64,000 nucleotides of DNA from Limanda limanda (lineage: Eukaryota > Chordata > Actinopteri > Pleuronectiformes > Pleuronectidae), in contig NC_083656.1 in the NCBI RefSeq assembly GCF_963576545.1, positions 10,548,893 to 10,612,892 of the forward strand, in the 5' to 3' direction. This document shows, in pieces, positions 1 to 10,345 of this stretch. A program made the position numbers and the translations under genes. Position 1 is the stretch's first letter, and the number at the start of each line of letters is the position of its first letter. The notes below the pieces were generated by a model, which was not told where the DNA came from, did no database searches, and worked only from the letters and a program-made list of their open reading frames with translations.

Positions 1-1214
1 CAGGGAGTTCACCTCTGCAAAAACTAATGTCCTTTCTCGCCAGTTTAAAGAGAGTGAAAAAAGAAAATCCTGGAGCAGCCTGTTTATCTGGATCCACTCC
101 AAATGTCTTTTTCATTGAGTTGGGCCCCACCCCTCCACAAAATTTAATAGAAATCAATTCGGTAGGTTTTGAGTAATCTTACTGAAGGATAGACGGATAG
201 AAACAGAAACAGATTTTTTTTTATAGCATCTATAAAAAATTTAAATGTTTCTCTTCTTTCAATCAAAGTAAGGTTTAATTTATTACAGTGCGACAGAGAC
301 TCAGACAACACCGATCAAAGGAGATCTCGTCTGTGCATAACTTCTTTCTCCATCTCATTATTTCTAGAGAGGGTAAACTGAGGTAGCTGAGTTCTACAGA
401 GGGAGAGGGAGAGTACCAGGAGCCATCCCAGGAACATGTGTATATGTGATGCTAACTGCTCCTTGGTGAACAATAAAACGGGCCTTTAATCTCCACTGAT
501 CCAAGATGGCATTTACCCAAGAGCGTTCGTCTCCAAGGACAGACAGAATGGCGTGAAAGGCTGATGGATCAGGAATAATGACCGACTGTCAACAACAGAA
601 GAAGAAGAGGGATGCTGAAGAATTTAAGCCTGACCTTCTTCCATTATGTTTGGTGCAAGGTCTTATGATGCCTCTCTCGTTTATAACATCTTCTTTCTTT
701 CTCTTTACTCGAGACTTCTGCTTTATTTTTTCACACCAATGCAAACCAACTCATGGCCCCATTCTACTGTTTATATAACAGTATACCTATTCTATAGTCC
801 TCAGTTTTCAACAATAATATGGTCCTAATGCTCTTTAATGCTACACACTGCAGCATAAGCGCCTTAAACCCAACCAGGTTTAACCACTTGTGGAATTCCA
901 AGTCATGATATGAGGAAATTCCTGGTGGGAATTTGGTGTTTTTGTCCTGGAGAAAGGATGTGATTGGTCATGGGAAAGGCCAATGTTTCTGTTGGAAAAT
1001 GTCCTAAAGAGATAACGAAAATGAGCATGCGCACACACAAACAAACGCATGCATGCACGCACACACACACAGACACACACACTTTTCTGAGTTTAAGGTT
1101 GCAACATGTTTAAACGTTTAACTTCCATCCTCTTCCCTTTTCAGTGAACACTCCAACAAACAAACACATCCTTCCTGCAGGGATGTGGTGTATTTAGTTT
1201 TTAAGTTTACACGG

Positions 1215-1218
<4 letters not shown>

Positions 1219-1258
<40 letters not shown>
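1219..1258. repeat. (TG)n microsatellite
   Basis: About 20 uninterrupted TG units, followed by a short CA stretch. The 62-codon minus-strand frame over it is a low-complexity Thr-His artefact. Confidence 0.95.
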
Positions 1259-1259
<1 letters not shown>

Positions 1260-3529
1260 ACACTTGCAAGCCAACACGGCCGTCTGGCAGCTACAAGACC
1301 CACCAAATACCTAGTCCCATGATGGGGAATTCTGGGTAATATTAAGAGGATCAGAATCTGGGTCTGGACTTACACAACAGCAGCATTATACAAAACAGCA
1401 TAACTACTAGAAAGGCCAAAACAATACGAGTCTGTGTTGAACGATCCCGTTCAAACCTCCTCCCTCCATCTTACTGATTCCTGTTCAGATTAAACAAGTT
1501 TATTCTTCATCCCAGGGTCTGACAGCATCTGCGCTGCAGCTCAGAGTTGAGAGTTGCGATCATTAGCCTCAAATGACCCAATTTCAGGCTAGGTGAGCCA
1601 ATTTGTCCAGATTATGCAGACATGTTTGTTTGTTGCACACGTCAATAAACAACGTGCCTACCTACACAGCCAAATCCGTCAATTAAGCAACATTCAGGGA
1701 AGGAATCTTGTAACACAGTGAATTGTACATAAACAGGCAGTATAAATATTTTAACTAACATACTAACTGAAGAGGCCAAAGTATGTATTGTTTAATTCTT
1801 GCTGTAATGCTAGCTCTCTCAGTGTCTGCATCCAATGGGACATACAGGCAATTCATTCATGAGCAATATATGTTTATTGCTTCTTTTTCCAAGAAATAAC
1901 AACAAGCCGTTCTCCTTGAAATGATCCCTTGAGCAACGTTTTCCGATGAAGAGGACAGAATGCTCTTTTTCTGTGAATAGGACAACTGCTTGGGGACAGT
2001 TTCGAGATGTCTTAATCTTTTTTTATTGAGAAAAAGACATATGCCAACACAAGTGAACGGCTGAGGTTATTGTTTTCAGACAGGAGAAGTAACTGACATT
2101 TTGAAAATCCGTCTGGGTTCGGGACATGAGGTCAGGCCGGACTATGATAGTGTCACAGATGTCCCAGAAAACACATGTGGGGTCAGTTAGGTCACAAGTC
2201 ACCGCAAATAATGGAATAAGACACGGCAACCAGGCTGAAAGGCTGGAGGGAGCGAGGTATATCAAACAAGTGAAAGAAAATGTAACTCAATTGGTTTCAG
2301 ATGTTTTTCTTTACCAAGAAACAAACGTGTATGGCCATATAAGCATGCTAATATAATGTTACAATGATTATACTGAAATGCTCATGCTTAGAAGGTATAA
2401 GGTTTACCATTTTAACCATAGTCAGCATGTGAATTAATGCTTCTATTTGTGTACAAAGAGGAGGGAACATGGACTACATCAAAAGTACACGAAACAGTTT
2501 TTCAAAAGTTGTTTCCTGTAATTTGAGACAGCCACACTGATCTATGTTCAAGTGTTTATGTTTCTAATATTAAGTTATTGGATGCTATAAAAAAAGTGCT
2601 GAGTCAAGCTGTGATTGACATATACTGACTGTACATATCATGGCAAAAATATGTGGTAAATCCAGAAAGGCGTCTGCGGATGATAACATCTGCAGTTACA
2701 GGTTTGAAGACACATTCATTTAGACAGTCATGCAGGTGGAGACACTTCCCAGCGTCTCTGCTTCACCTGTAGTCCTGGAAAACAACTTCAAGATGAGGGA
2801 TGATGTGAATGCCAAGGCACACAAACATCAGCGTGCAGAAAGTTTCCACAGTAGTCGAACAAAGTGAAAACAATAGGAACTTCCCCTGTAAGGCTTCAGG
2901 ACGTACAAAGGAAATTCCCATAGGAGTTTTTTTCTTGTTAGTTTTGAGCAGCCAAACGCAATTTGTTCTCAGCTGTGGAAGTCTCTTCTTTACAAGTCAA
3001 CAAAACGCCTATCAAGATGTCAGGGACTCATTAGGCGTCTTGTAATACCATCGGGTGACCTACACTTTGTTGTATATATTCGGCACTGAATGCTCCGCTT
3101 GTTCATTAACCTTTTCTGATGGTGAGATACTCTTTCCTGAAAATTAAGGCAAAAAAAAAGCAACACACTCTCATTTGCATATCTCAACAGTGACACACAG
3201 CTGTCAGACAAAGACAAAAGACGACATAAAGAACTGAAATTTCCACATTTATTAACTTGGAGCAAATAGATAAAAAGTTAATTAAAATTAAATTGAGTCA
3301 CACCAGGATGAGACCCTAGTGGTTGAATACAGATGTATTTTCTGCCCCTCAGGTTGATTCAATAATAAATATTCAAATAGAGTAAAAGCATATTTAAAAT
3401 ATTTTTTAATCTTTCCCTGTCCCCCCATTTGGCATCAATAAGCAGTGTACAAACATTTATTAATGGTGTATACACTGTAAAAAAAGGGCTTAAAAAGCTG
3501 TGCAACATTTCACAACATTAAAGCCCTGT

Positions 3530-3665
3530 AGAGACAAAATGACAGCTGCCAAAAAGTGAGGCCAAAGTGTACTGATCGCCACCTGGAGGCTGGTTGCAGT
3601 AAAGGTAATAAATCCCCCATCCTCCATATTTAAGTGTGAGACATGGTCCAAACCAAAACGTTAAA
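3530..3665 (-). repeat. Dispersed teleost repeat, reverse orientation
   Basis: The reverse complement (GCCACCTGGAGGCTGG region, then a CCATCCTCCATATT block) matches a longer plus-strand copy near 32.84-33.02 kb in this window. The shared order is a CTCCATAT block, a CAGCCAGCCACCAGG block and a GCTTTGGCATCACTT-like block. The family resembles short non-coding repeats common in fish genomes. I infer an old non-autonomous element; boundaries are approximate. Confidence 0.5.
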
Positions 3666-4889
3666 GAACATTTCAAATAAATATTTCTTAAACACGGTTT
3701 CTTTCATTTTAGGTATGCATTTCTTATTACGTTGATGTACAGTGTATGTCAAGTACATTTCTGATGAGTCGGGTCTTTAATTACTCATTTGATGCACTAA
3801 AGTAAACAAGTTTATACTAAAGTAATAGAAACTTTCCTATGAATTGTAAATCTCCAGACTGATTTGTGAGTTGTTGAGTAAGTATGTGCAGCAGCAACAG
3901 GCTGCAAGATAGAACCAAGAATGTTTCGAGGCAGAAACCAGTCCAGCAGGTCCAAATTTGCAAAGTCATCCCAACGTACACTTGTTTGTGTGTGTGTGTG
4001 TAATAAATATACATCATGGAGGCCCTCAGTTAAATGAGATATGTTACTTTTTTAAATATCACCTTTCCTTCTGAGAGGTGAAGTGATGACAACAGCCATC
4101 TGATTACACGTAAAGTGCTGTATTCCCATTTGTGACGGCTCGATTCCAACCATCATTGAGGAGGATTAGATTTCTAATACCACAAGGCGTTGTTTGACTC
4201 CACGATGCTGGATTAACGTGAATAATTCTTAGGACAGATGGAATGGTATTAGAAGGCCTCCTGGTCATGTTGGAAGGATCTACTGTATATGCCCCCTGTC
4301 TGCACTGGCACACTGGTATTAGATGTAACGTCCATTGAAAGCAGATCTCCTTCTGCTCACATACTGTTGATCAAAGCAAAACATCAGAGTGTTAATGGTG
4401 AAATCAAACTGCAGTTGTTGGTGTGTGTTTTTTTGTGTGTGTGGGTGTGTGTTGCTATTAATTTGATTATGCAAGCGACTTGGCAGGAGGAGCAGATAGA
4501 GCCTGACACTCAAAAGCTGCTTTGGAACCTGGAATGGCACCAGAACCAACCAGTTCAACAACACACAAGCGCTAATGTCGGAGCTTCTGGAAAACAGCAG
4601 CTGACATTCAAATGATTATCTCATCTCCTACACACATGCACAGGACCTCTCGATTTCAACCTCACATGGAAATATGTGTTATTCATGGCCGTCGTTGCAA
4701 CACAATATGCAGCAGTTTGACAATGAAACCCAAACACAATCAAATAATGAAAAATAATTTATACCAGTAGTAGATTTTATGAAAACAATTATATAATTAT
4801 GTATAAATATGATTTACATAATCTGAACCTACTACATGCCACAAAACTGCTGTCACTCATTCTAACAACAAGAAGGAGGAAGGAAGGAG

Positions 4890-5300
4890 CTCACAGGTGA
4901 AAATAAATAAAACCTCTCGCCATCTGAACAGTTTTTTCCCCGTGGCAGTGGGGCTCACAAACAAGCCCCCTGCACCACACTGACTCTGCATCACACTGAC
5001 TCTACCCCACCAGCCCCCCCCTTGCACATAATTTATAACTTATATACTACTGGCACTATCACCAATCTCTGCACCTTCGCACAGCACGTGCCCATAACTC
5101 TGTTACTCTGTTACTGTATATATGTATATACTTTATTTTATTTTATTTTATTTTATTCTATTTCTTATATATTGTTGTTTTTTATATTGTTGTTTTATGT
5201 ACAAAAGTAGTGCACCAATGACACCAAGGCAATTTCCTGTATGTGCAAACATACCTGGCAAATAAAAGAATTCTGATTCTGATTCTGATAAACAGGGCGC
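4890..5300 (+). mobile_element. Truncated LINE-like 3' tail
   Basis: A C-rich stretch with CACACTGACTCT repeats passes into TTTTA repeats (about 5138-5158). It ends in a CAATTTCCTGT block, an AATAAA at about 5261 and a tandem GATTCT tail. A short simple-repeat tail after AATAAA is typical of 3' ends of fish non-LTR retrotransposons. No ORF2 coding is visible, so the copy is 5'-truncated. The family (L2, Rex or CR1 type) cannot be fixed by eye. It ends about 150 bp before the GIMAP start codon. Confidence 0.5.
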
Positions 5301-5449
5301 GGTTTACAGTGTCATTTGATATCTTCTGCATCGAAATGCTTTTGCTTTCAACCGCTGAAGGGAAACAGTGTGAGGTGCAGTCCCTGCTCGACTCGCACAA
5401 AGGAAATCAAACCCCTCCGTAGGCCTATTAATTACCTTCTTCAGAAAAC

Positions 5450-5474
5450 ATGGAGAAAATTACACCAGCCAAAG
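5450..5474 (+). CDS. GIMAP-like gene, coding exon 1
   Basis: Encodes MEKITPAK plus one base (phase 1) and runs into a consensus GTGAGT donor. It is too short to show as an open frame. The 5' UTR probably extends upstream to about 5300, where the LINE-like tail ends. Confidence 0.75.
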
Positions 5475-8100
5475 GTGAGTCAAAGAAAAAAAGTCAATGA
5501 ATGCAAGATCATTTATCACACTTCCGTCTTTGACACCATTCCTGTCTCCCTGTTGTTGTGTCAGAGCTGAACGTCATTATTTTGGGATCAAAAAGCTCCC
5601 ACAAATATCTCGTTGGGAACATCATCCTGGGAACAAGTGCGTTTGACGCAGCGGATGCGACATGTGATGCTGAGAGGCGAGCGGGAGAGGTATGCGGGAG
5701 AAGCGTGACACTGGTAAATGCCCCCGGGTGGCTGCGAGGATATAAACTCTGTGATACTCCAGAACTTGTCCAGACGGAGGCGATTCTCAGCGTCACCCTC
5801 TGTCCACCTGACCTGCATGGATTTATCCTGGTGATTAACACCGAGCAGCCATTCAGAAGGGTACACAAGAGGGCAACCAAGGAGCACTTGGAGCATTTTT
5901 TCGGGGAGAAGGTGTGGGATCACACTTTGGTGGTGTTCACCCACAGAGGCGAACTAGGCCATAACAACATTGAGGATTACATCAGAGAGGAAGGGGCGCC
6001 GCTGAAGTCGCTCCTGGAGACCTGTGGTAACAGATACCATGTTCTTTGCGACGAAGGCGCAGACAACAGCGTGAAGGTCAAAGAGCTGTTTGAGAGGATT
6101 GACGCCGTGGTGGCAGGAAACCATTACGAAGTTAAGAGCACGCTGGTGAAAAGTGTGAAGGAGCGCAGGAAAAAGGTGCACAAGAGAGCAGAGAAGTTGT
6201 GTCAGCAGTCACAACAACGCAGGCAAACACTCAGAAGTCTCCTGTTAGGTCAGTTTGATTTGTTTTGCTTTAATAAAGGTTGTAAGATAAAATCCATGCT
6301 TCTTGTTTCACTAGTTTTGGTCACAGTCTCTCTTGTTAATAATAACATTGTAGCAGCTTTGTAATGGCAACAACCCTTTACAGGCAGATGACCTTACACG
6401 TTAACAAACCATCAGGTCGGCAAACCTGTTGAAAAATCTGTGAATGATTACACAAACTGTTTATTGTAAATATGCACCAAGATAAACCAAGTCTTTCAAA
6501 CACATTGTCAGTCTAAAAATAGAACAAAACAAGATTGGCCCTTAGCAGAGCGCATTCTTCCACCAAGATCCAACAGTCCAATGGTCTCCTTGGCAGAGGT
6601 AAGCCTAACCCTAACCCTATTTCTAATAGTTGTCTTCTCACACAGACCCAAAGCCCAACCTGAGGATACTGATGGTCGGCTGGGTGTTTTCCGGGAAGAG
6701 TGCCACTGGGAACAGGATTCTGGGAGCTCAAGTGTTTCAGTCTGGTGACCGGACCATGAGAGTCTCAAAGCAAATTGGCGAGGTGGCTGGAAGAGAGGTC
6801 ATCATCGTGGACACTCCTGGATGGTGGAAGTTCTTCCGGGCTATATTCAACCCCGCTGACATGAAGTCTGAGATCTTAAGCGCCGTGTCGCTGTGCTCGC
6901 CTGCACCGAATGTCATTTTGCTGGCGGTGCCACTCGACACGTCGTTCACCGAGGAACAAAGACAGGTCACCGAGGAGAACATGAGGCTGCTCGGACACAG
7001 AGTGTGGAGACACGTAATCGTGCTGTTTACTTTCGGGGACGTTCAGGGGAAGAAAACAATCGAGCAGCACATTGAAAGTGAAGGAAAGCCGCTCCGCTGG
7101 CTCATTGAGAAATGTGGAAACAGGTATCACGTGCTGGACAACAGGAGCAGAGCCGATGATCAGGTTACAGAGCTGCTGAAGAGGATGGAGGAGATGGTGG
7201 CGGGAAACAGCACTTTCTACCTGAGTGAGACACATGATGATCCACAAGCTGAGAGAGACGGAGGCGATAGATTTAGTAAGAAAAATGATGAGAACACAGC
7301 CAAAGAGATCCGAGAGCATCTCAACATCGCGTGGAATCGCAAGAACTGGGAATACGAAAGCATGGATATACCACTAACCTGTAAGCATTAACAGAACATT
7401 ATTTGCTATCCAAATTAAATTAGATATAATGGTTAACTTTTTCAATTCAACTTTGAAATGTAAATTTTCTATGCAGCCCTTTACCCGGGAGTAACTGCAT
7501 CAAACAATAATGGTATTCAGCATATTCCGACAGAACCTTAAATGATTTCTATCCCTTAACCAGACTGTTGCATTTTTCTAACCAGTTGAAAAAGACACGC
7601 AGATGTCTGAGGATCCAGCGCGAGACAATGGAGCGACAGGGCACCAACATGAAGATGACCAGTCAGTAAAATCCGGCGCTGGTCTAGAAGTTGAAAGTGA
7701 AGATGATACATGTGCAGGCTCTCTGAAGAACATGACGGGATTGCTGGAGAGAGAGTGGAGCAGACAGGAGGCTTCGATGGAGCTTCACCACGAGCTCTGT
7801 GCAGGTGAATGAATAAAAAAACCTACCCAAGGGCACATTTGTGTTCCGTCTTGATCCATTTTGTACGACATTAACATTTTATTTCCTGCTGTAGACAAGA
7901 GAGGCGATGAACCAGGTATTGATGAGTTGCGGGAATCCAGAGATAAAGTGCTGTCATGGCTGAAAATCCACCATACAACATCAGGGCGTGAGACAGAGAA
8001 AGAGAATAAACGTGGGAAAAAGAGGTTTGTTCTTCAGCCTAAGAAACAAACTGAAGGGATGTCAACGAGGAAGAAGAAATCATCTAAAAAGTATCAATGA
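5450..8100 (+). CDS. GIMAP-family (AIG1) GTPase with two GTPase domains, 5 coding exons
   Basis: GTPase of the immunity-associated protein family. GIMAPs are AIG1-type GTP-binding proteins of lymphocytes that oligomerise on internal membranes and affect survival; fish carry many copies. Exons are 5450-5474, 5565-6248, 6646-7380, 7586-7804 and 7895-8100, all GT-AG and phase-compatible (1869 nt, 622 aa). Residues about 9-236 form a first AIG1 domain with a damaged P-loop (GSKSSHKY) and NAPG in place of DTPG. Residues about 237-450 form a second domain with an intact P-loop GWVFSGKS (residues 248-255), DTPGWW switch-II box and a TFGD box. The rest is an acidic then lysine-rich tail ending SSKKYQ. 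No transmembrane segment is seen. The start is the ATG directly before a GTGAGT donor. Closest match is the multi-domain GIMAP8-like or GIMAP4-like fish proteins; the exact orthologue is uncertain. Confidence 0.9.
5565..6248 (+). CDS. GIMAP-like gene, exon 2: degenerate AIG1 domain
   Basis: Preceded by a pyrimidine tract and TCAG, and ends G|GTCAGT (phase 1 to 1). The whole first AIG1 domain sits in this single exon. Family landmarks kept are the LVGN-type stretch after the P-loop, the hydrophobic core before VFTHRGEL, and CGNRYHVL. The P-loop glycine before Lys and the Ser/Thr after it are replaced (H and Y). The switch-II Asp is Asn (NAPGW). GTP binding is therefore doubtful. Confidence 0.9.
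6646..7380 (+). CDS. GIMAP-like gene, exon 3: intact AIG1 domain
   Basis: The acceptor is TCTCACACAG and the donor T|GTAAGC (phase 1 to 1). It carries a full AIG1 set: P-loop GWVFSGKS, ATGNRILG, VDTPGWW, VIVLFTFGD and CGNRYHVL. The tail is charged, with SKKNDENTAKEIREHL-type helix. If only one domain binds GTP, it should be this one. Confidence 0.92.
7586..7804 (+). CDS. GIMAP-like gene, exon 4: acidic linker
   Basis: The acceptor follows TTTTTCTAACCAG and the donor is G|GTGAATG (phase 1 to 1). It encodes about 73 polar, Glu/Asp-rich residues, including a predicted helix around GLLEREWSRQEASMELHHEL. There is no known domain. Phase and spacing fit the flanking exons. Confidence 0.7.
7895..8100 (+). 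CDS. GIMAP-like gene, terminal exon: basic tail
   Basis: The acceptor is CCTGCTGTAG, starting with two bases that complete the split codon. Encodes about 67 residues with Lys/Arg-rich clusters (NKRGKKRF, TRKKKSSKKYQ) and then TGA. The clusters could serve as a nuclear or acidic-membrane binding patch; this is inference only. Confidence 0.7.
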
Positions 8101-8754
8101 AATTACATGATATCAGCCCACACTCAAGGTTACTGTGGTCACACCACTGGATAATACAAGTGGCATAGAATGTTGTTACCTGACCAGCATAAAATATATT
8201 GATTTATAAATGTGTTTCAATAGTATTGCAATGTAGTAGATCATATAACTATATTTTTATTATGTTTTATAATACATAAATGTTATAATATACCTACATT
8301 TTATATTACATCGCAAATGGAAGTGTCAAGATTTACTTTTTATCAGAATGATTTAGTGACAGAAGAGGGATTGTGTGATTTATAATACATTTATTTTTAT
8401 ATTTACATAGACGATACATTCCTGTATATAAACTTTATATAGGAGCTGCCATTTTGAACAAGTGATGTAATTTGGCAACAGAGTGGAGACACAACCCACA
8501 CACCAGTCTGAACTACATGAAATGAAATGAAACCATCTTTGGGGGTAATAAAATTAAATAAATCCAGGTATAATGTAATTTTTGGGGTTTGGTGGAAATT
8601 CGCATATGGAGGGGTTCACATGGAGGGGGTCACATGGAGGGGGTGAGGTTTAAAGCTTAAAACATATTTACATCATCATATTCCCGGTTTCATTTGTTAA
8701 ATTTAAATATAAATATTTTTAATTTACTTTAATTGTTTTGTGAAGATATTTGTG

Positions 8755-8760
8755 AATAAA
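8755..8760 (+). terminator. Candidate poly(A) signal of the GIMAP-like gene
   Basis: AATAAA inside TGTGAATAAAGATTTT, about 650 bp after the stop. An earlier AATAAA near 8547 is an alternative. No transcript evidence is available. Confidence 0.3.
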
Positions 8761-10261
8761 GATTTTACTATTACCATTATCATCCTGCAGCCAGAGAGCG
8801 ATCAAGATACTTTGGTCAAAGCTCAAGGCTACTCTGTCATAAACACGAGTATTTCATCGTAAGGCAATAATTAATATGTTAATTAATTTCAGACAAATGT
8901 CAGATTTAATGAGGGTGACATTTTATATACAAAAAGTCAAAGGCCAACTTCACTGTGACATCTTGATGTTTTCATCTTTCATCTTGATGACACTTTTCTG
9001 GACATTCAGCACAGTAACAGAAGGGGATTTTGTTTCCATATTTCCTGCAAATTGATTGTCTTTTTGTCACAATGCATGTGTGTGTGTGTGCACTGCATTA
9101 TTGTCTTTACTGAAATTAAGCTACTTTTTCCAAATCCATATAAAACCTAACGCACAAACAGTATAGCCGGATGTTGAAGTCCAATGTGGAAATGCTGTGA
9201 TATGACGAATAAAGCTGAATCCAATTTTCTGGTGCCATGTTTCCCATTTTCTCACTTAAACTGGAAGCTACAGTTCAGCTGTGTGGTAGACCTACATTCT
9301 ACATCTGACTGCTTTGGTTTATACAAACTCTGCTGTGTTTCCCATTAGTTTATTTTTTATTATTATTATTTATTTACCCAGGACTAACCTTGTGACAGTT
9401 GAGCATGCACCCAACCAATACTGGAACACGCAGCCCAGTAAACTGTGTTTGGTGTGCACTAGTGTAACTACTCATATTACAGTTAACAGGTCTTTCATAA
9501 CTCCAGGCTTTATATGACTTATTTGAACTGAATGCATATATTATTAATATGTCCTCAGGTTTGCACTATAAAGATGTCCATTCAATCCCTAACTACTTAA
9601 AACAGTTTACTGAACTATTCTACATGATGGTGATAATGTTTTATTCACCTCAAAGTGTGGTGTATTAAAACCATTAATGTAAAAGTAGCACCGAAAGGTT
9701 ATAAACGTCCCAGTCGACAGCAGATGTCAGAAATGTGGAGAGGACCATCAGAAGCACAGTGATGAAGATCTGGAAATGTGGACTTGAATCCTCCTGAGGT
9801 CCCTGAACGCATCGGCAGGCCCAGCAGAAGGGATTAAGGGGAATGTGGATTACCAGCGGAGAGGCGAGAGGATCTGTTTTATCAGAATGAACGTTAATCC
9901 TGAACTAAACCCTCCACTTCTATGTATTCACAGAGACCAGGACAATGACATGAATATGCAAACACTTGTAAGTAGTGATGTAGTGTCAGATAAGACAGTG
10001 GCATCAGTTTAACACCACTGACTATGGTTTATGTTTATACCCTTACTTGTATATACAGTACAATTGTGTCCTTAAACATCTGTCTCCTACACACTTTTAA
10101 AAATTAACAGGTATGTTTTTAAAGAGACAGGAAGAAAGAAGAGGTTTGCAGTACTGCTACTAAGTCTCCTCTGGCATGTTTACACTGCAAAATAGTTAAA
10201 AGAATATTATTGCAGTGGATTTTTCTAATTTTGAGGCCAAATCAAACTCTTACATTTTCTC

Positions 10262-10345
10262 CCGCCTCCTCCTACAGTCCAAACACATGCAGATTGGGTT
10301 AGGTTAATCAGAGACTCTAAATTATTCATAGTGAGTGTCGTTGCA
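10262..10345 (-). repeat. Fragment of a common teleost dispersed repeat
   Basis: The reverse complement contains a TTAGAGTCTCTGATTAACC-like block followed by a GCATGTGTTTGGACTGT-like block. The same order occurs in plus-strand copies near 46.7 kb and 59.4 kb. The family is familiar from many fish genomes; identity is from memory. Confidence 0.5.

Larger units (their letters stand above)
1..4880. other. Intergenic region, no gene recognised
   Basis: All open frames here are under about 110 codons, AT-rich, and lack splice-bounded homology to anything I recognise. There is an AATAAA at about 470-475 on the plus strand without an identifiable transcript upstream. The stretch holds a short (TG)n array near 1.2 kb and a dispersed repeat near 3.5 kb, listed separately. 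Confidence 0.6.
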
